A stretch of DNA of 63,086 bases from Gammaproteobacteria bacterium (GTDB taxonomy: Bacteria > Pseudomonadota > Gammaproteobacteria > SZUA-140): the NCBI GenBank assembly GCA_021648525.1, contig JAKISP010000020.1:1-63086 (forward strand), written 5' to 3'. Position 1 is the first letter of the stretch. Each line of letters begins with the position of its first letter. The position numbers and the translations under genes were made by a program. This document shows, in pieces, positions 7,548-16,357 of the stretch. The notes below the pieces were generated by a model. That model did not search any database. It saw only the letters and a program-made list of their open reading frames with translations, and had not been told where the DNA came from.

Positions 7548-9221
7548 TTAGTTAGGACGCCTCGTATCAACAGGCTCCATGGTGGGTGGCATTGGTGGAA
7601 TAACAACGTTCCCCACTGAACCAATATTGTAACTACCAACCTGTTTATTACCAAAAAAATCTTTTGTTACAAGCGCGGAGACTACAGATGAACCCTTTCC
7701 AATGATAGGGCTGTCTTTATGAATGATAACTGGATTGTAGGCAGTTGAATCCACTGTAAGCATAGGGTCTGCCACCACTGCGTTAGTGTCCGATGAAGGA
7801 ATAGAGTCTGCTGGCCCGCCAAAATAGGAGTTGCTATCAAACGTGTGTCGATCTCCTACTACGTATTCATCATTTGTCGTATTGACGATAATGTTGTTGA
7901 TAGCTTTAGAGCTTAACACTCTTGAGTTGTCGAATAACTGAAGTCCCTTTCCCTGGTTGTTATACAGGATGTTGTTATAAAACAGAGCATGTCCATTCGC
8001 GTGATAAAGTGCGCCATTCCATCCGTCGCCACAACCCACTAATACATTATTATATACGTAAGCTGGGTCTGGTTCGTTGGCATCACCTTTGTCCCAGGAC
8101 AGATCATATATCCCAATGCCCCGACTGGCATCGGCTTCACATGAAATCAAATTATTGTGCCAATGGTTTGATTTTTGATAAACGTCCGAACTACATCGAT
8201 TCCCCTGGTGGTTATCGACTAAGTGTGGCCCACGATCAATCAGGTTGTCATAGGAGTAATTGTAAGCAATCTCATTGGCGGCTAAGTCCTGGCAGCCATC
8301 AATATAAATAGAATGGTCAAGCCTGTTTTTAGAACGCCCACCATGGACTGCATTACCTAATACTTTTACGCCATCAGAGCCGGTATGAATAATTCCAGCT
8401 CCTCCTATTACTTCCTGCACGCCAATGGCATCATTGCCGATAATCCTGCCGTAGCGGCCAACCTGAATACCGCGTGAGAAGGCTTTGGTCGCCAATTTTG
8501 CAACCGTCATATAATAGGCTTCAACTATAACGCTTTTATTAAAGTTTGCCTTATGTCCATTTGTCCAGGAGTCAAACATGGCGACTTCATTGGGGTAACC
8601 TATGAATCCAATCGGATCCTGAGCCGTTCCCCACGTTTCTGATTTACGTACCCAGATATTCGATTTACCGCCATTATAAATCTTATCATAAGTCCCTTCT
8701 CTGAAATAACCGACATCACCCGGTTGCATTTTATCGATAAAATCGCTTAAATCTGACCATGGGTCTGATAAAGTACCGCTTCCTCCTGAGGCATTCACAT
8801 CAATGAAATAAATTGAACCAATGGTATTAATACGAAATGGAATAGGTTTGGATGTTTTGTTATTGACACTAACAGAGATGGTTCCGTCGCCGTTAGTCAT
8901 GTCGTTGTTTAACTGAAAAGTAATGGTTTGTAAAAATGGTACAGGATTGTTTGTTTTTGCCCAGGCGTCTTTATAGTCTGAGTCGGTTGTGAGCTGGGTC
9001 CCATTAACCGTGACGTAGCTGTCACCTCTTTGCGTTCCAAAGTTGCGCCCCCAAATCGTGACTATTGCGCCTTTGTTGGGCTCGGATGAATCCCATCCAT
9101 TTTTAGGTGCTGATATTAAATCAGAAAAAAAGATCATTGGCTCTGCAGCGTGTGCTGCCGTGCTTCCCACAACAAGCCCAGCAATAAAAATTGTTCGAAA
9201 TACCAGTAATAACCTTTTCAT
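7548..9221 (-). CDS. Secreted right-handed parallel beta-helix protein with N-terminal IPT/TIG-like domain
   Basis: 557 residues from the ATG at 9221, chosen over an upstream start at 9263 because GGAG stands 7 bases before it and MKRLLLVFRTIFIAG then opens a clear signal peptide ending AAHAAE. The first domain after it (WGRNFGTQRGDSYVTVNG) looks like an IPT/TIG sandwich. From about 150 (YFIDVNASGGSGTLSDPW) come many short Asn-rich coils (NNLISC, NNVLVG, NNILYNN, NNIIVN) typical of right-handed beta-helices of the pectate-lyase or carbohydrate-binding kind. No PEP-CTERM tail. A role in cutting or binding the exopolymer is inferred from context. The start lies just inside a strong 5' hairpin. 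Confidence 0.75.
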   Translation of the reverse strand: MKRLLLVFRTIFIAGLVVGSTAAHAAEPMIFFSDLISAPKNGWDSSEPNKGAIVTIWGRNFGTQRGDSYVTVNGTQLTTDSDYKDAWAKTNNPVPFLQTITFQLNNDMTNGDGTISVSVNNKTSKPIPFRINTIGSIYFIDVNASGGSGTLSDPWSDLSDFIDKMQPGDVGYFREGTYDKIYNGGKSNIWVRKSETWGTAQDPIGFIGYPNEVAMFDSWTNGHKANFNKSVIVEAYYMTVAKLATKAFSRGIQVGRYGRIIGNDAIGVQEVIGGAGIIHTGSDGVKVLGNAVHGGRSKNRLDHSIYIDGCQDLAANEIAYNYSYDNLIDRGPHLVDNHQGNRCSSDVYQKSNHWHNNLISCEADASRGIGIYDLSWDKGDANEPDPAYVYNNVLVGCGDGWNGALYHANGHALFYNNILYNNQGKGLQLFDNSRVLSSKAINNIIVNTTNDEYVVGDRHTFDSNSYFGGPADSIPSSDTNAVVADPMLTVDSTAYNPVIIHKDSPIIGKGSSVVSALVTKDFFGNKQVGSYNIGSVGNVVIPPMPPTMEPVDTRRPN

Positions 9222-9239
9222 ATGAGATCTCCATGAATA

Positions 9240-9277
9240 TGATTGATTGGTGCAAAATAGCATGCACCAATCAATCA
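9240..9277 (-). promoter_or_regulatory. Perfect 15-bp stem hairpin in the 5' leader of the beta-helix gene
   Basis: TGATTGATTGGTGCA (9240-9254) and TGCACCAATCAATCA (9263-9277) are exact inverse complements with an 8-base loop. On the minus strand the stem ends about 18 bases before the ATG and 9 bases before the GGAG. It could be a dyad operator in DNA or an RNA stem that affects ribosome access or message stability. Confidence 0.65.
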
Positions 9278-9737
9278 GTCTTTCTTTCTACAAAACTTAC
9301 TTCACTAATAGTTGCATTTTTTGTAACGATAGTTAAGTCTATGTCGGTGCTGGTTTGAGTGAATTAAGAATGCTAAACAGCATAAGGTGACTAATTCGCT
9401 TTTCAGCATCCGATTGGTTGCTACTATAACCAATAACCCGTTCTCAAATGGGAATTTATTCACAGATTGTACAAATAATAACTCTGCTATCCCGTGATCA
9501 GATAAGTAAAGAGGTCTGGTTTTTACCTGTTTTAATGTAATGAATATTATTGTAAATAATTGAATAATATAATAAAATTATTTATTTTAATTAATGGATT
9601 TAATATGCTAGTTTATCGAAAAATGTCAAAGCCATTATCAAAATGATGTTGGCTAGTAGGTGTTCACAGTAGTTTTACGGGTAGTAAAGATAAATGTTAT
9701 TTTCGCTATGTCGTTTTATTAAGCACAGTTTCTGTAG

Positions 9738-9769
9738 TACCTGATGGAATGAGTTAATTCCATCAGGTA
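9738..9769. other. Perfect 13-bp stem hairpin in a divergent intergenic region
   Basis: TACCTGATGGAAT (9738-9750) and ATTCCATCAGGTA (9757-9769) are exact inverse complements with a 6-base loop. It is not near the end of any visible gene; a dyad operator or the terminator of an unseen small RNA are both possible. On the plus strand it is followed by TAATTTTACG, a weak T-rich tail. Confidence 0.6.
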
Positions 9770-10017
9770 TAATTTTACGTTGTAGTTTTTATTGCTTTTA
9801 CTCGCGCTAGTGAATCGTGTGAATTCAATTAATCAGGTTTCGCTGGGTTATTGATTGATACTTGGCGTTTTACGGCATTATGATCTCAAAATTGAGCTTA
9901 GTAAGCTTGGGCTTTTAACGGGGTAAGTGTTCACAAATGAATACGGCCTGGATTTTTCAGATAAAAGCATGCATTTTATTTTCGATTCACTAACAAATTT
10001 TAATAGGACTGGTTTAG

Positions 10018-11472
10018 ATGAACCTAGATATACGGCAGGGTGAGAAGCCTCATATGTTGGTCGCTTTTGGCTTGCTGCTATTAGCATTTCTTTCCCGCTT
10101 TTATGGCGTTTGGGAGTGGCACATAACAGGTGACGAGTATTTCACGGCATTCCACTCCCATGAGCGATACACTTCATTTGTTAATCAAGCATACTACGCT
10201 TTGGTTGTGGCAACCTATAGTATCTTTGGGCATGATGAGTGGCTGTCTCGTCTTCCTGCTTTGATCATTGGTGTTGTCAGTATTCCTGTTTTATATATTA
10301 CATGGTCACGAGTTATTGGCAGGAATGCGGCTCTTTTTGCAGCCTTGATACTCATTTTCAGCGCTTGGCATCTGTGGTTTTCTCAGTATGCTCGATTTTA
10401 TATTGGTGTCTTTTTATTTAGTTCGCTGGCGTATTATTTTTTCTATAGTGCTGTAATTAAAAATAAGGTTTTGTATCTGGTATTAGCATTGGCATGTAGT
10501 TTGATAGCCATTATGTTTCATGCTACTGCAATATTAGTTCCTGTATCATGTGCCGTGGCATATCTAGGGATGTTTGTATTATCGAAAAAAAGTGAAAATA
10601 ACGGCTCAAGAATAATAAAAATTTACCTGGGGGTGTGTGTATTAATCGCTATTCCTGCACTTCTATTTTTTATGGATCAAGTGCTGACTCGCTGGCTAGC
10701 TTTAGAGCAAACATGGGGGTACGGCCCATTATTGATAGTGCCTCAGGTGGTTAAATACCTTCAGGTGCCGATAGTTATTGTTGCGTTATTTGGCTGGTTA
10801 CTACTGCTCAGGCATAATAAAATGATGGCTATTTTCTTCGCGGCAGGTATAGGCGTTCCTGTTGTTTTGATGATGCTTGGATCGACAAGAATGTCTGTCA
10901 GGCCTGATTATATTTTTTACATTTTACCTCTGGTTGTCATTTTATCGGGCGTGGCCTGCGCTGCTGTATGGCGTGCTACGGGCAAGGCTCGGTATACTGG
11001 ACATGTATTGTTGGTTACTGTGATTATATGTTTACTACCTGAGTTTTTTTCTCATTATACGGCTAAAAAATCGTTGCATTTTAAAGAGGCTGTTTCGTTT
11101 GTGGAAAAAAACTTCCAGGAAAATGATGGGGTATTATCATTTATAAATGGATTTAATCTCTATGCTGAAAAGGAGTATGAACTTCTTCCATTTATCAGTT
11201 TTGAACGGGATAGAAATGAGCGGTGGCAGCAATCGCTGAACCCATTACTGGAGACCCATAATAGAGTCTGGCTCGTCATCTCTAGCAAAAGAGCGCCGCT
11301 GGCACCTGAGTTGGATAAATGGCTGCATTGTAATGCAAGGCTAGTATGGCGAAAGCATGCGCGCCGCCAAGATTATGAAGTTTATGGCTACCAGGTATTT
11401 TTAGCAACTCGAGAAGTGAGTAAGGCGCCAGGCATCGTGGGATGTGGCTCTCAGCTTGCTATTGATCACTGA
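10018..11472 (+). CDS. GT-C family membrane glycosyltransferase (ArnT/PMT-like)
   Basis: 484 residues with about ten hydrophobic helices. The first periplasmic loop carries ITGDEYFT (GDE at about 38-40), the acidic motif typical of GT-C enzymes, and SQYARFY (about 121-127) matches the conserved Q-R-Y/F stretch of the PMT_2/GT39-GT83 group. Such enzymes take a sugar from an undecaprenyl-phosphate carrier and attach it to a polymer or lipid on the periplasmic face, so the DPM1-like pair at 2288-4200 could supply its donor. AGGA lies about 10 bases before the ATG. The C-terminal 110 residues are soluble. Acceptor unknown. Confidence 0.8.
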   Translation: MNLDIRQGEKPHMLVAFGLLLLAFLSRFYGVWEWHITGDEYFTAFHSHERYTSFVNQAYYALVVATYSIFGHDEWLSRLPALIIGVVSIPVLYITWSRVIGRNAALFAALILIFSAWHLWFSQYARFYIGVFLFSSLAYYFFYSAVIKNKVLYLVLALACSLIAIMFHATAILVPVSCAVAYLGMFVLSKKSENNGSRIIKIYLGVCVLIAIPALLFFMDQVLTRWLALEQTWGYGPLLIVPQVVKYLQVPIVIVALFGWLLLLRHNKMMAIFFAAGIGVPVVLMMLGSTRMSVRPDYIFYILPLVVILSGVACAAVWRATGKARYTGHVLLVTVIICLLPEFFSHYTAKKSLHFKEAVSFVEKNFQENDGVLSFINGFNLYAEKEYELLPFISFERDRNERWQQSLNPLLETHNRVWLVISSKRAPLAPELDKWLHCNARLVWRKHARRQDYEVYGYQVFLATREVSKAPGIVGCGSQLAIDH

Positions 11473-11788
11473 CTGAAACTTTTGGGATTCAGGTATTTAT
11501 AGATTTCCTTTTCGGCTAAGCATCGCTACGGCAGGATAATAAAAATATGGCTGTGCCACGCATTAAAAGGGAACAAGTGGCATTAACTCCTGGTAGTGAG
11601 TATTGCTTACGTATGAGGGCACTGTTATTCTGTTATTTATTGGAAGCGCATCATTTTTTTATGTAAGGAGTTCATGGATTAAGGCTCCTGCTGTTATGTG
11701 AAGAATATTGTTGTTTATCCCGATAACGTAAAATTTATTTTTTAGTGGATTTTGTGATTGACCATCAGTTGGAGAGGAGAGTAAAACG
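11473..11788 (+). other. 316-bp intergenic region with a strong ribosome site in front of a two-codon frame
   Basis: No real gene. At 11665-11682 TAAGGAG is followed after 3 bases by ATG GAT TAA, a frame of two codons. The next gene's own ribosome site (GGAGAGGAG) is at 11771-11779. The region was probably once part of a gene, or it is a leader. Confidence 0.4.
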
Positions 11789-12730
11789 TTGTCCCCTGTA
11801 AAGAACTGCCTCTCTATTATTATCCCAACATTTAACGAAGAAGCGTATATTGCAAAAACGTTAGATGCAATTTTTGATGCTGGAATTGAGTGTCCGTACG
11901 AGGTAGTCATTATAGACAACGGTTCGACGGATAAGACAATCGACATTGTGACTTCATATAACGTTCGTATCTTATCTCTCCCAACGGGTACGATTGCGGA
12001 TGTCAGAAATTTTGGGGTGAAAGAAGCGAAGGGAAGTGTGCTGGCATTTATTGATGCTGATGTGACGATTACCAGAGATTGGGCTCAGGAAGTGGATAGC
12101 GTGGTTTGTGAATTAGATGGCAATCCACTGCTGGTGACTGGAGCAAGGTATCTTCCAACTAATAATACCGAGTGGTTTAATCGTTATTGGTACACTCCGC
12201 TGACTACTTATGACGCGGCGTATATTAATGCAGGGAACATGCTGATATCTAGAGCGCTGTATGAAAGGATTGGTGGCTTTTCTGCAAACCTGAAAACAGC
12301 TGAAGACTACGATCTTTGCAATAAGGCTCGCCTGGTTGGCGCCGATATTATTGAGAATAAAAAATTAGCAGCGATTCATTTGGGATACCCACTGACTGTT
12401 AAAGGGTTTGTTAAGCGAGAGCGGTGGCATGGCAGAGAGGATTTCGAAACGATTCGGTCTTATCTTAATTCCAAAATGGCCTGGATTGCTTCTGGTAATC
12501 TGCTGCTTGCGCTCTTAAGCGGTTTGTTATTAATCATTAGTGGTGAATTCAAATATGTCGCCTTTTATTTTTTGAGTATGTACTTAGTGACATTAGTTTT
12601 GAGTATTCACAAGTTTGGTAATACTGGCGTCAGTAATCTAGCAAACACAGCTGTGATTTTTTATATCTATATAACAGGGCGTACTTTTGCTTGTATCGAC
12701 AGGCTTGTTGATTTATTTAAAGGCAGGTAG
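11789..12730 (+). CDS. Family 2 glycosyltransferase with C-terminal membrane helices
   Basis: 313 residues starting at a TTG; the choice is decided by GGAGAGGAG about 9 bases upstream and by the conserved opening LSIIIPTFNEEAYIAKTL. IDNGSTDKT (about 45-53) and FIDADVTITRDW (about 89-100) give the nucleotide and metal sites, and AEDYDLC (about 170) fits the ED motif of inverting GT2 enzymes. Hydrophobic segments at about 230-285 would tether it to the inner membrane. It stands alone on the plus strand, convergent with the flippase gene. It should add one sugar to the lipid-linked repeat unit; the sugar is not predictable. Confidence 0.85.
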   Translation: MSPVKNCLSIIIPTFNEEAYIAKTLDAIFDAGIECPYEVVIIDNGSTDKTIDIVTSYNVRILSLPTGTIADVRNFGVKEAKGSVLAFIDADVTITRDWAQEVDSVVCELDGNPLLVTGARYLPTNNTEWFNRYWYTPLTTYDAAYINAGNMLISRALYERIGGFSANLKTAEDYDLCNKARLVGADIIENKKLAAIHLGYPLTVKGFVKRERWHGREDFETIRSYLNSKMAWIASGNLLLALLSGLLLIISGEFKYVAFYFLSMYLVTLVLSIHKFGNTGVSNLANTAVIFYIYITGRTFACIDRLVDLFKGR

Positions 12731-12786
12731 CCGACACTTTGCAAAGATCTTAATCCGTGTCGATATGTGTGCGTTATTCTCTAAAA

Positions 12787-12828
12787 TTAACAGCCCTTAA
12801 CAGTAATGGTTTAGGGAAGGGCTGTTAA
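12787..12828 (-). terminator. Intrinsic terminator of the flippase operon
   Basis: TTAACAGCCCTT (12787-12798) pairs perfectly with AAGGGCTGTTAA (12817-12828). On the minus strand the stem is followed by TTTTAGAG, a usable U-tract. It lies 30 bases past the stop of the leftward flippase gene and also past the stop of the convergent glycosyltransferase. Confidence 0.65.
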
Positions 12829-12857
12829 CCCGTTGATCTATATCGATAGGTGTCATT

Positions 12858-14360
12858 TTATTTCTTCTCATCAGCTGTAGAAGAAGATCGTCGTGAAAGT
12901 ATTTTTTCACGGATCACTTTAAAGGCTTCTCCTGCCAGCCATTGTAGATATGTGACTTCTTCTTTGTGCCTATAAAAATAAAGGGCTGTGATTAACAGGA
13001 TAATGTATGAAGTGGTGAAGAAAATACCACATAGGAATAAATACAGGAGTAACGGTAAGCTTTCGATAAAATTAAGACTGGATACAAGAAAAGATGCGCA
13101 GATTAGCGATATAAATACGGGTAGTAACAAGAAAAGTAAGTTGATAAGAGATATTTTGACAACACTTCTTACATAAAAAAGTAAAAGCAGGGAGAGAGCG
13201 AGTGCAATTAAGGATCTTATAAATGAAAACTCTGCTAAGTTATCAAAATTAATGGTGAGCAGGATCACGACAGTAACCGTTAATCCGAAAAGCTCATAAA
13301 AGAACTGAATTTTAGTTTTGCCAAGTGATGTAAGCAAGTGTTGTATAACAGCCCCTAATGAGAAGGCAACTATTAAAATAGAAAGCAAGCCCAGTACACT
13401 TGCATAATCGATCCACTTTTCTCCTAGTAAGATCAAAACTATTTCTTTATCAAATAGCCAGATGAAAGAGGCGATTGGAAGCGAAAAAGCTAATATTAGA
13501 AATAAACAGATTGAAAATTGGAAATTTAATTTCTTATCATCATGTTTAGCTTTTGAGAACGATGATAGCAAAGGTTCTGTTGCTGGCATCACGACATCTC
13601 TACCAACCATGCCAACCAGTGACTTCATTAAATTGAACCCACCCAGGCTGCTAATGTCGAACATTTTCGAGACTAAAAATACATCAAACTCAGCTTTACT
13701 GAAACCCAGGAATCCCCTCGGGATCAGCCATTTTGAAAAATCCCACTGATCTTTGAAGTTAACCATTGATAGTTTAGGTCGATAATCATGGATAATATAT
13801 GATCCGGCTATTAGCACTATATAAGAGACTATGGTACCGATAATCATGGCCCAATAGCTTTTAAGCCAAAATGCAATGGCTATTGTAAACGCAAATGCAA
13901 CAAGCTTTTGGCATAGTCCTAAATAAAACAGTGGCTTATAGTTTAGATCTCTTTCAAAGATAATGATGCCTACATTTTTTAGTGCGCCAAGCGGTAGTAT
14001 TAGCGATATGATAAACAAGACCTTAAAAAGTTCGGGCTTTGAGTAGAAGTTTGTGATGATGGGAATCAATAACAAAAAAAACACCCAAAATAGAATTTTT
14101 GTTATTAAGTTTAATGTCCATGCAGTATTTATAATGTCATTGTCTATAGTCGTTTTATGAATGATGTATTCTCTGGTTCCTGTGTTTGATATTTCATCAA
14201 ACAGGTAAATTATTACGGTGGCGATGGCAACGATACCGTAATCTTCTGGACTTAAGAGTCGGGCGAGTATTAGCGTGCTAATAAGCCCAATTCCTTTTGT
14301 CAGGAATTTAGTTAAAAATAAAAATGCTGAGCTTTGGATTATGCGGCTACTTAAAGACAT
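12858..14360 (-). CDS. Wzx-type polysaccharide flippase (MOP superfamily)
   Basis: 500 residues with about 12-14 hydrophobic helices. The N-terminus (FLTKFLTKGIGLISTLILAR, then LLSPEDYGIVA) is the classic opening of the Polysacc_synt / MOP flippase family. It would move undecaprenyl-pyrophosphate-linked repeat units from the cytoplasmic to the periplasmic leaflet. It is leftward and follows the O-antigen-ligase-like gene after a 152-base gap. The charged C-terminus (REKILSRRSSSTADEKK) is cytoplasmic. The DNA here is clearly AT-richer than the arg genes later in the window, common for flippase and polymerase genes in polysaccharide clusters. Confidence 0.9.
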   Translation of the reverse strand: MSLSSRIIQSSAFLFLTKFLTKGIGLISTLILARLLSPEDYGIVAIATVIIYLFDEISNTGTREYIIHKTTIDNDIINTAWTLNLITKILFWVFFLLLIPIITNFYSKPELFKVLFIISLILPLGALKNVGIIIFERDLNYKPLFYLGLCQKLVAFAFTIAIAFWLKSYWAMIIGTIVSYIVLIAGSYIIHDYRPKLSMVNFKDQWDFSKWLIPRGFLGFSKAEFDVFLVSKMFDISSLGGFNLMKSLVGMVGRDVVMPATEPLLSSFSKAKHDDKKLNFQFSICLFLILAFSLPIASFIWLFDKEIVLILLGEKWIDYASVLGLLSILIVAFSLGAVIQHLLTSLGKTKIQFFYELFGLTVTVVILLTINFDNLAEFSFIRSLIALALSLLLLFYVRSVVKISLINLLFLLLPVFISLICASFLVSSLNFIESLPLLLYLFLCGIFFTTSYIILLITALYFYRHKEEVTYLQWLAGEAFKVIREKILSRRSSSTADEKK

Positions 14361-14512
14361 AAAAAGGACCTTTGTAATGCAGGTGTTAATGCATGTAAAT
14401 AATTTCTGAGTCTATCAATGCCTGGAGTGACAATACAGGAATAAGCTTCGTGAAAATTTATGTACTAGTTTGACAGAGCGCAAATTAAAGCATGAAATGC
14501 GCTTGTAAAGTA

Positions 14513-15886
14513 CTAGGAAATAACAGGTTTATTCTCGTTTTTATTTTCCAGACTGCTAGTTGAGTTAATTTCTTTGTTAATATTTCTCTCTATTGCAATT
14601 ATGAGGGCAAAAACAAGCCATATTATGTCGTTGTAGGCATACTCGTAGAATGCGCCACCTGCGATAAATACTGTTATTGTGCATATAAGTGCACTTGATA
14701 TATGGGTATAAAATTCAACGGTATCAGGGTCTTTGACTTGTTTTTTTGCCAATGATCGGATTTTAAAGAGTTTTAAATAGGAAACTAAAAATAAGAGAAG
14801 CCAAATCAAAAAACCAAAATAGCCTGCCTCAGCTAAGATCTGGAAATGACTACTGTGAACAGAGCGATTTAGACCATACTGGCCCTGGCTAATGTCGAAT
14901 TCATTATAGTAGGCTGCATAGCAACCGGGGCCAACGCCTAGAGGGTTGGCTTCTACCATTTTGACCGCAACCTCCCAGAAATGGGGCCTGGAAGCTGCTG
15001 AATTGTCCCGTTCTTCTTCTTCAGCGAATACACTGGAAATTCTTTCTTGATAGCCTTCGGGCATTGGTGCAACACTTAACCCTAGTACAAGAATGAAGGG
15101 TATAACGATCAGCATCCTGATGCGAAACTTATGAAGTAATACCCAAATAAAAAGACCCAGGCTAGTTGCGAGGAATGAGCCCCTGGATTCAAGGGATACA
15201 ATATTGTAGAAGCTACAGACTATGATCCCCAGGAATATGATTTTATATAACTTTAATAAGGGTGGTTTGTTGTACCACTTGTTACAGTCTCCATGTATAA
15301 GCTTGGAGTTGATAAACTGGAATGTGAATATCATGAAAAACAGAAGCATGCCTGTACCTAATGCAAATGCATTGCTGCCTGAAAATAAACCGGTTAAATT
15401 GTTAGCGCCATAATTACTCGCTCCCGATAGAAGGGCGTGAAGTCCTCCTTTAGCGCTATGAGCTGCAATTGAAATAGAAATAATGGCTATTAGCCAGAAT
15501 AGTTTTTTCCTGGTAGCTACTAACTCAGTTGTTAGTAGCACAATATAAAATAAAATAAATAATGAAAAGACGGTGGCCGTCCTGAATGACAGGACGTTTC
15601 CGCAGCCATTTGTTACATCTGCTATTATCAGGAAGCCTAGAAAAAATGCTATTAAAGTAGCAATAGTGCTGTCAATTTTTGGAACTATTCTTTGTAGGAT
15701 GGTTGGCAATACTAGCAATAAGGCGGCTATAAGTGGGAGTTTTAAGCTTGTTATCAAGCTGCCCCATACCCAGTCATGAGGGCGGAATATTCCAAACCAC
15801 CAATAGGTATAAAGACCGGCAATACGAGAGGTCAACGCTAAGAGAAAGCAAACGACGATCATTCCTAAGATAAAATTATCGCGCAT
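14513..15886 (-). CDS. O-antigen ligase / Wzy polymerase-like membrane protein
   Basis: 457 residues, about 11-12 hydrophobic helices. The middle holds LESRGSFLATSLGLF (about 233-247) and a large periplasmic loop (about 260-360) with RPHFWEVAVKMVEANPLGVG and SVHSSHFQILAEAGYFG, patterns of the Wzy_C/O-antigen ligase family. It would polymerise flipped repeat units, or ligate the finished chain to an acceptor. Because the window also has the flippase, chain-length protein and Wza-type exporter, the polymerase role is the more likely one. It is leftward, upstream of the flippase. Confidence 0.8.
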   Translation of the reverse strand: MRDNFILGMIVVCFLLALTSRIAGLYTYWWFGIFRPHDWVWGSLITSLKLPLIAALLLVLPTILQRIVPKIDSTIATLIAFFLGFLIIADVTNGCGNVLSFRTATVFSLFILFYIVLLTTELVATRKKLFWLIAIISISIAAHSAKGGLHALLSGASNYGANNLTGLFSGSNAFALGTGMLLFFMIFTFQFINSKLIHGDCNKWYNKPPLLKLYKIIFLGIIVCSFYNIVSLESRGSFLATSLGLFIWVLLHKFRIRMLIVIPFILVLGLSVAPMPEGYQERISSVFAEEEERDNSAASRPHFWEVAVKMVEANPLGVGPGCYAAYYNEFDISQGQYGLNRSVHSSHFQILAEAGYFGFLIWLLLFLVSYLKLFKIRSLAKKQVKDPDTVEFYTHISSALICTITVFIAGGAFYEYAYNDIIWLVFALIIAIERNINKEINSTSSLENKNENKPVIS

Positions 15887-15994
15887 GAATCAGTTACCCT
15901 TGAGTGTCACTAGCTTTTTCCTGGTCATCCGGTGTAGTAAGCCAAGCTTACTGGTGTTTCTAAACGTATATATGATGTAAAGCACGCGATACTA

Positions 15995-16357
15995 CTATGT
16001 TGCTGAGCTGGAGCCAATTACCGCAAGAAATGCAGCCTCTGTTTTGCTCAGCTGTAAGCCGTTCACTTCGAAGAAATTATGGTGTTGAAAATCCTGTATT
16101 GCGGCTTCAGATACCTTTTGTGGAGCGAGTTGATACTCTTTCATCTTTTGAGCGAAGTAATGAGCGGGATTCGTCTTTTCACTTGTCATCCACTCTTCGT
16201 ACACGGCCTTACATTCTTCCAGAGCCTGTGAACGTGTGTTTCCAGTTGTTGCGAGTGTAGTCTTATTTTGAGAGCGACTGCTGGCATTGCTTTCTATGGG
16301 GAGAGCTATAGAAAGCAGTAGCAGGGAGCAAAATTTTCGACGAGTTAGTTTCATCAT
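15995..16357 (-). CDS. Small exported (twin-arginine-like signal) partner of the GMC oxidoreductase
   Basis: 120 residues. The N-terminus MMKLTRRKFCSLLLLS has a TRRKF motif before a hydrophobic stretch, resembling a Tat signal. The rest is a helical, cysteine-free region. Its start overlaps the stop of the GMC oxidoreductase gene by 4 bases (ATGA), so the two are translationally coupled. In membrane dehydrogenases (gluconate 2-dehydrogenase and related types) a small Tat-bearing subunit accompanies the FAD subunit; the arrangement here suggests the same, although the sequence itself was not recognised. Confidence 0.65.
   Translation of the reverse strand: MMKLTRRKFCSLLLLSIALPIESNASSRSQNKTTLATTGNTRSQALEECKAVYEEWMTSEKTNPAHYFAQKMKEYQLAPQKVSEAAIQDFQHHNFFEVNGLQLSKTEAAFLAVIGSSSAT

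Larger units (their letters stand above)
9222..10017. other. Divergent 0.8-kb AT-rich intergenic region
   Basis: It separates the leftward beta-helix gene from the rightward GT-C gene and holds no credible gene. Two strong palindromes (9240-9277 and 9738-9769) and a very AT-rich block (about 9530-9605) stand out. Promoters for both directions must lie here, but no good -35/-10 pair was recognised. Confidence 0.6.

Noticed and set aside
9862-9877. Sigma-54-like TTGGCG...GGCA upstream of the GT-C gene
   Set aside because: The spacing between the GG and GC pairs is one base short, which normally abolishes sigma-54 recognition.
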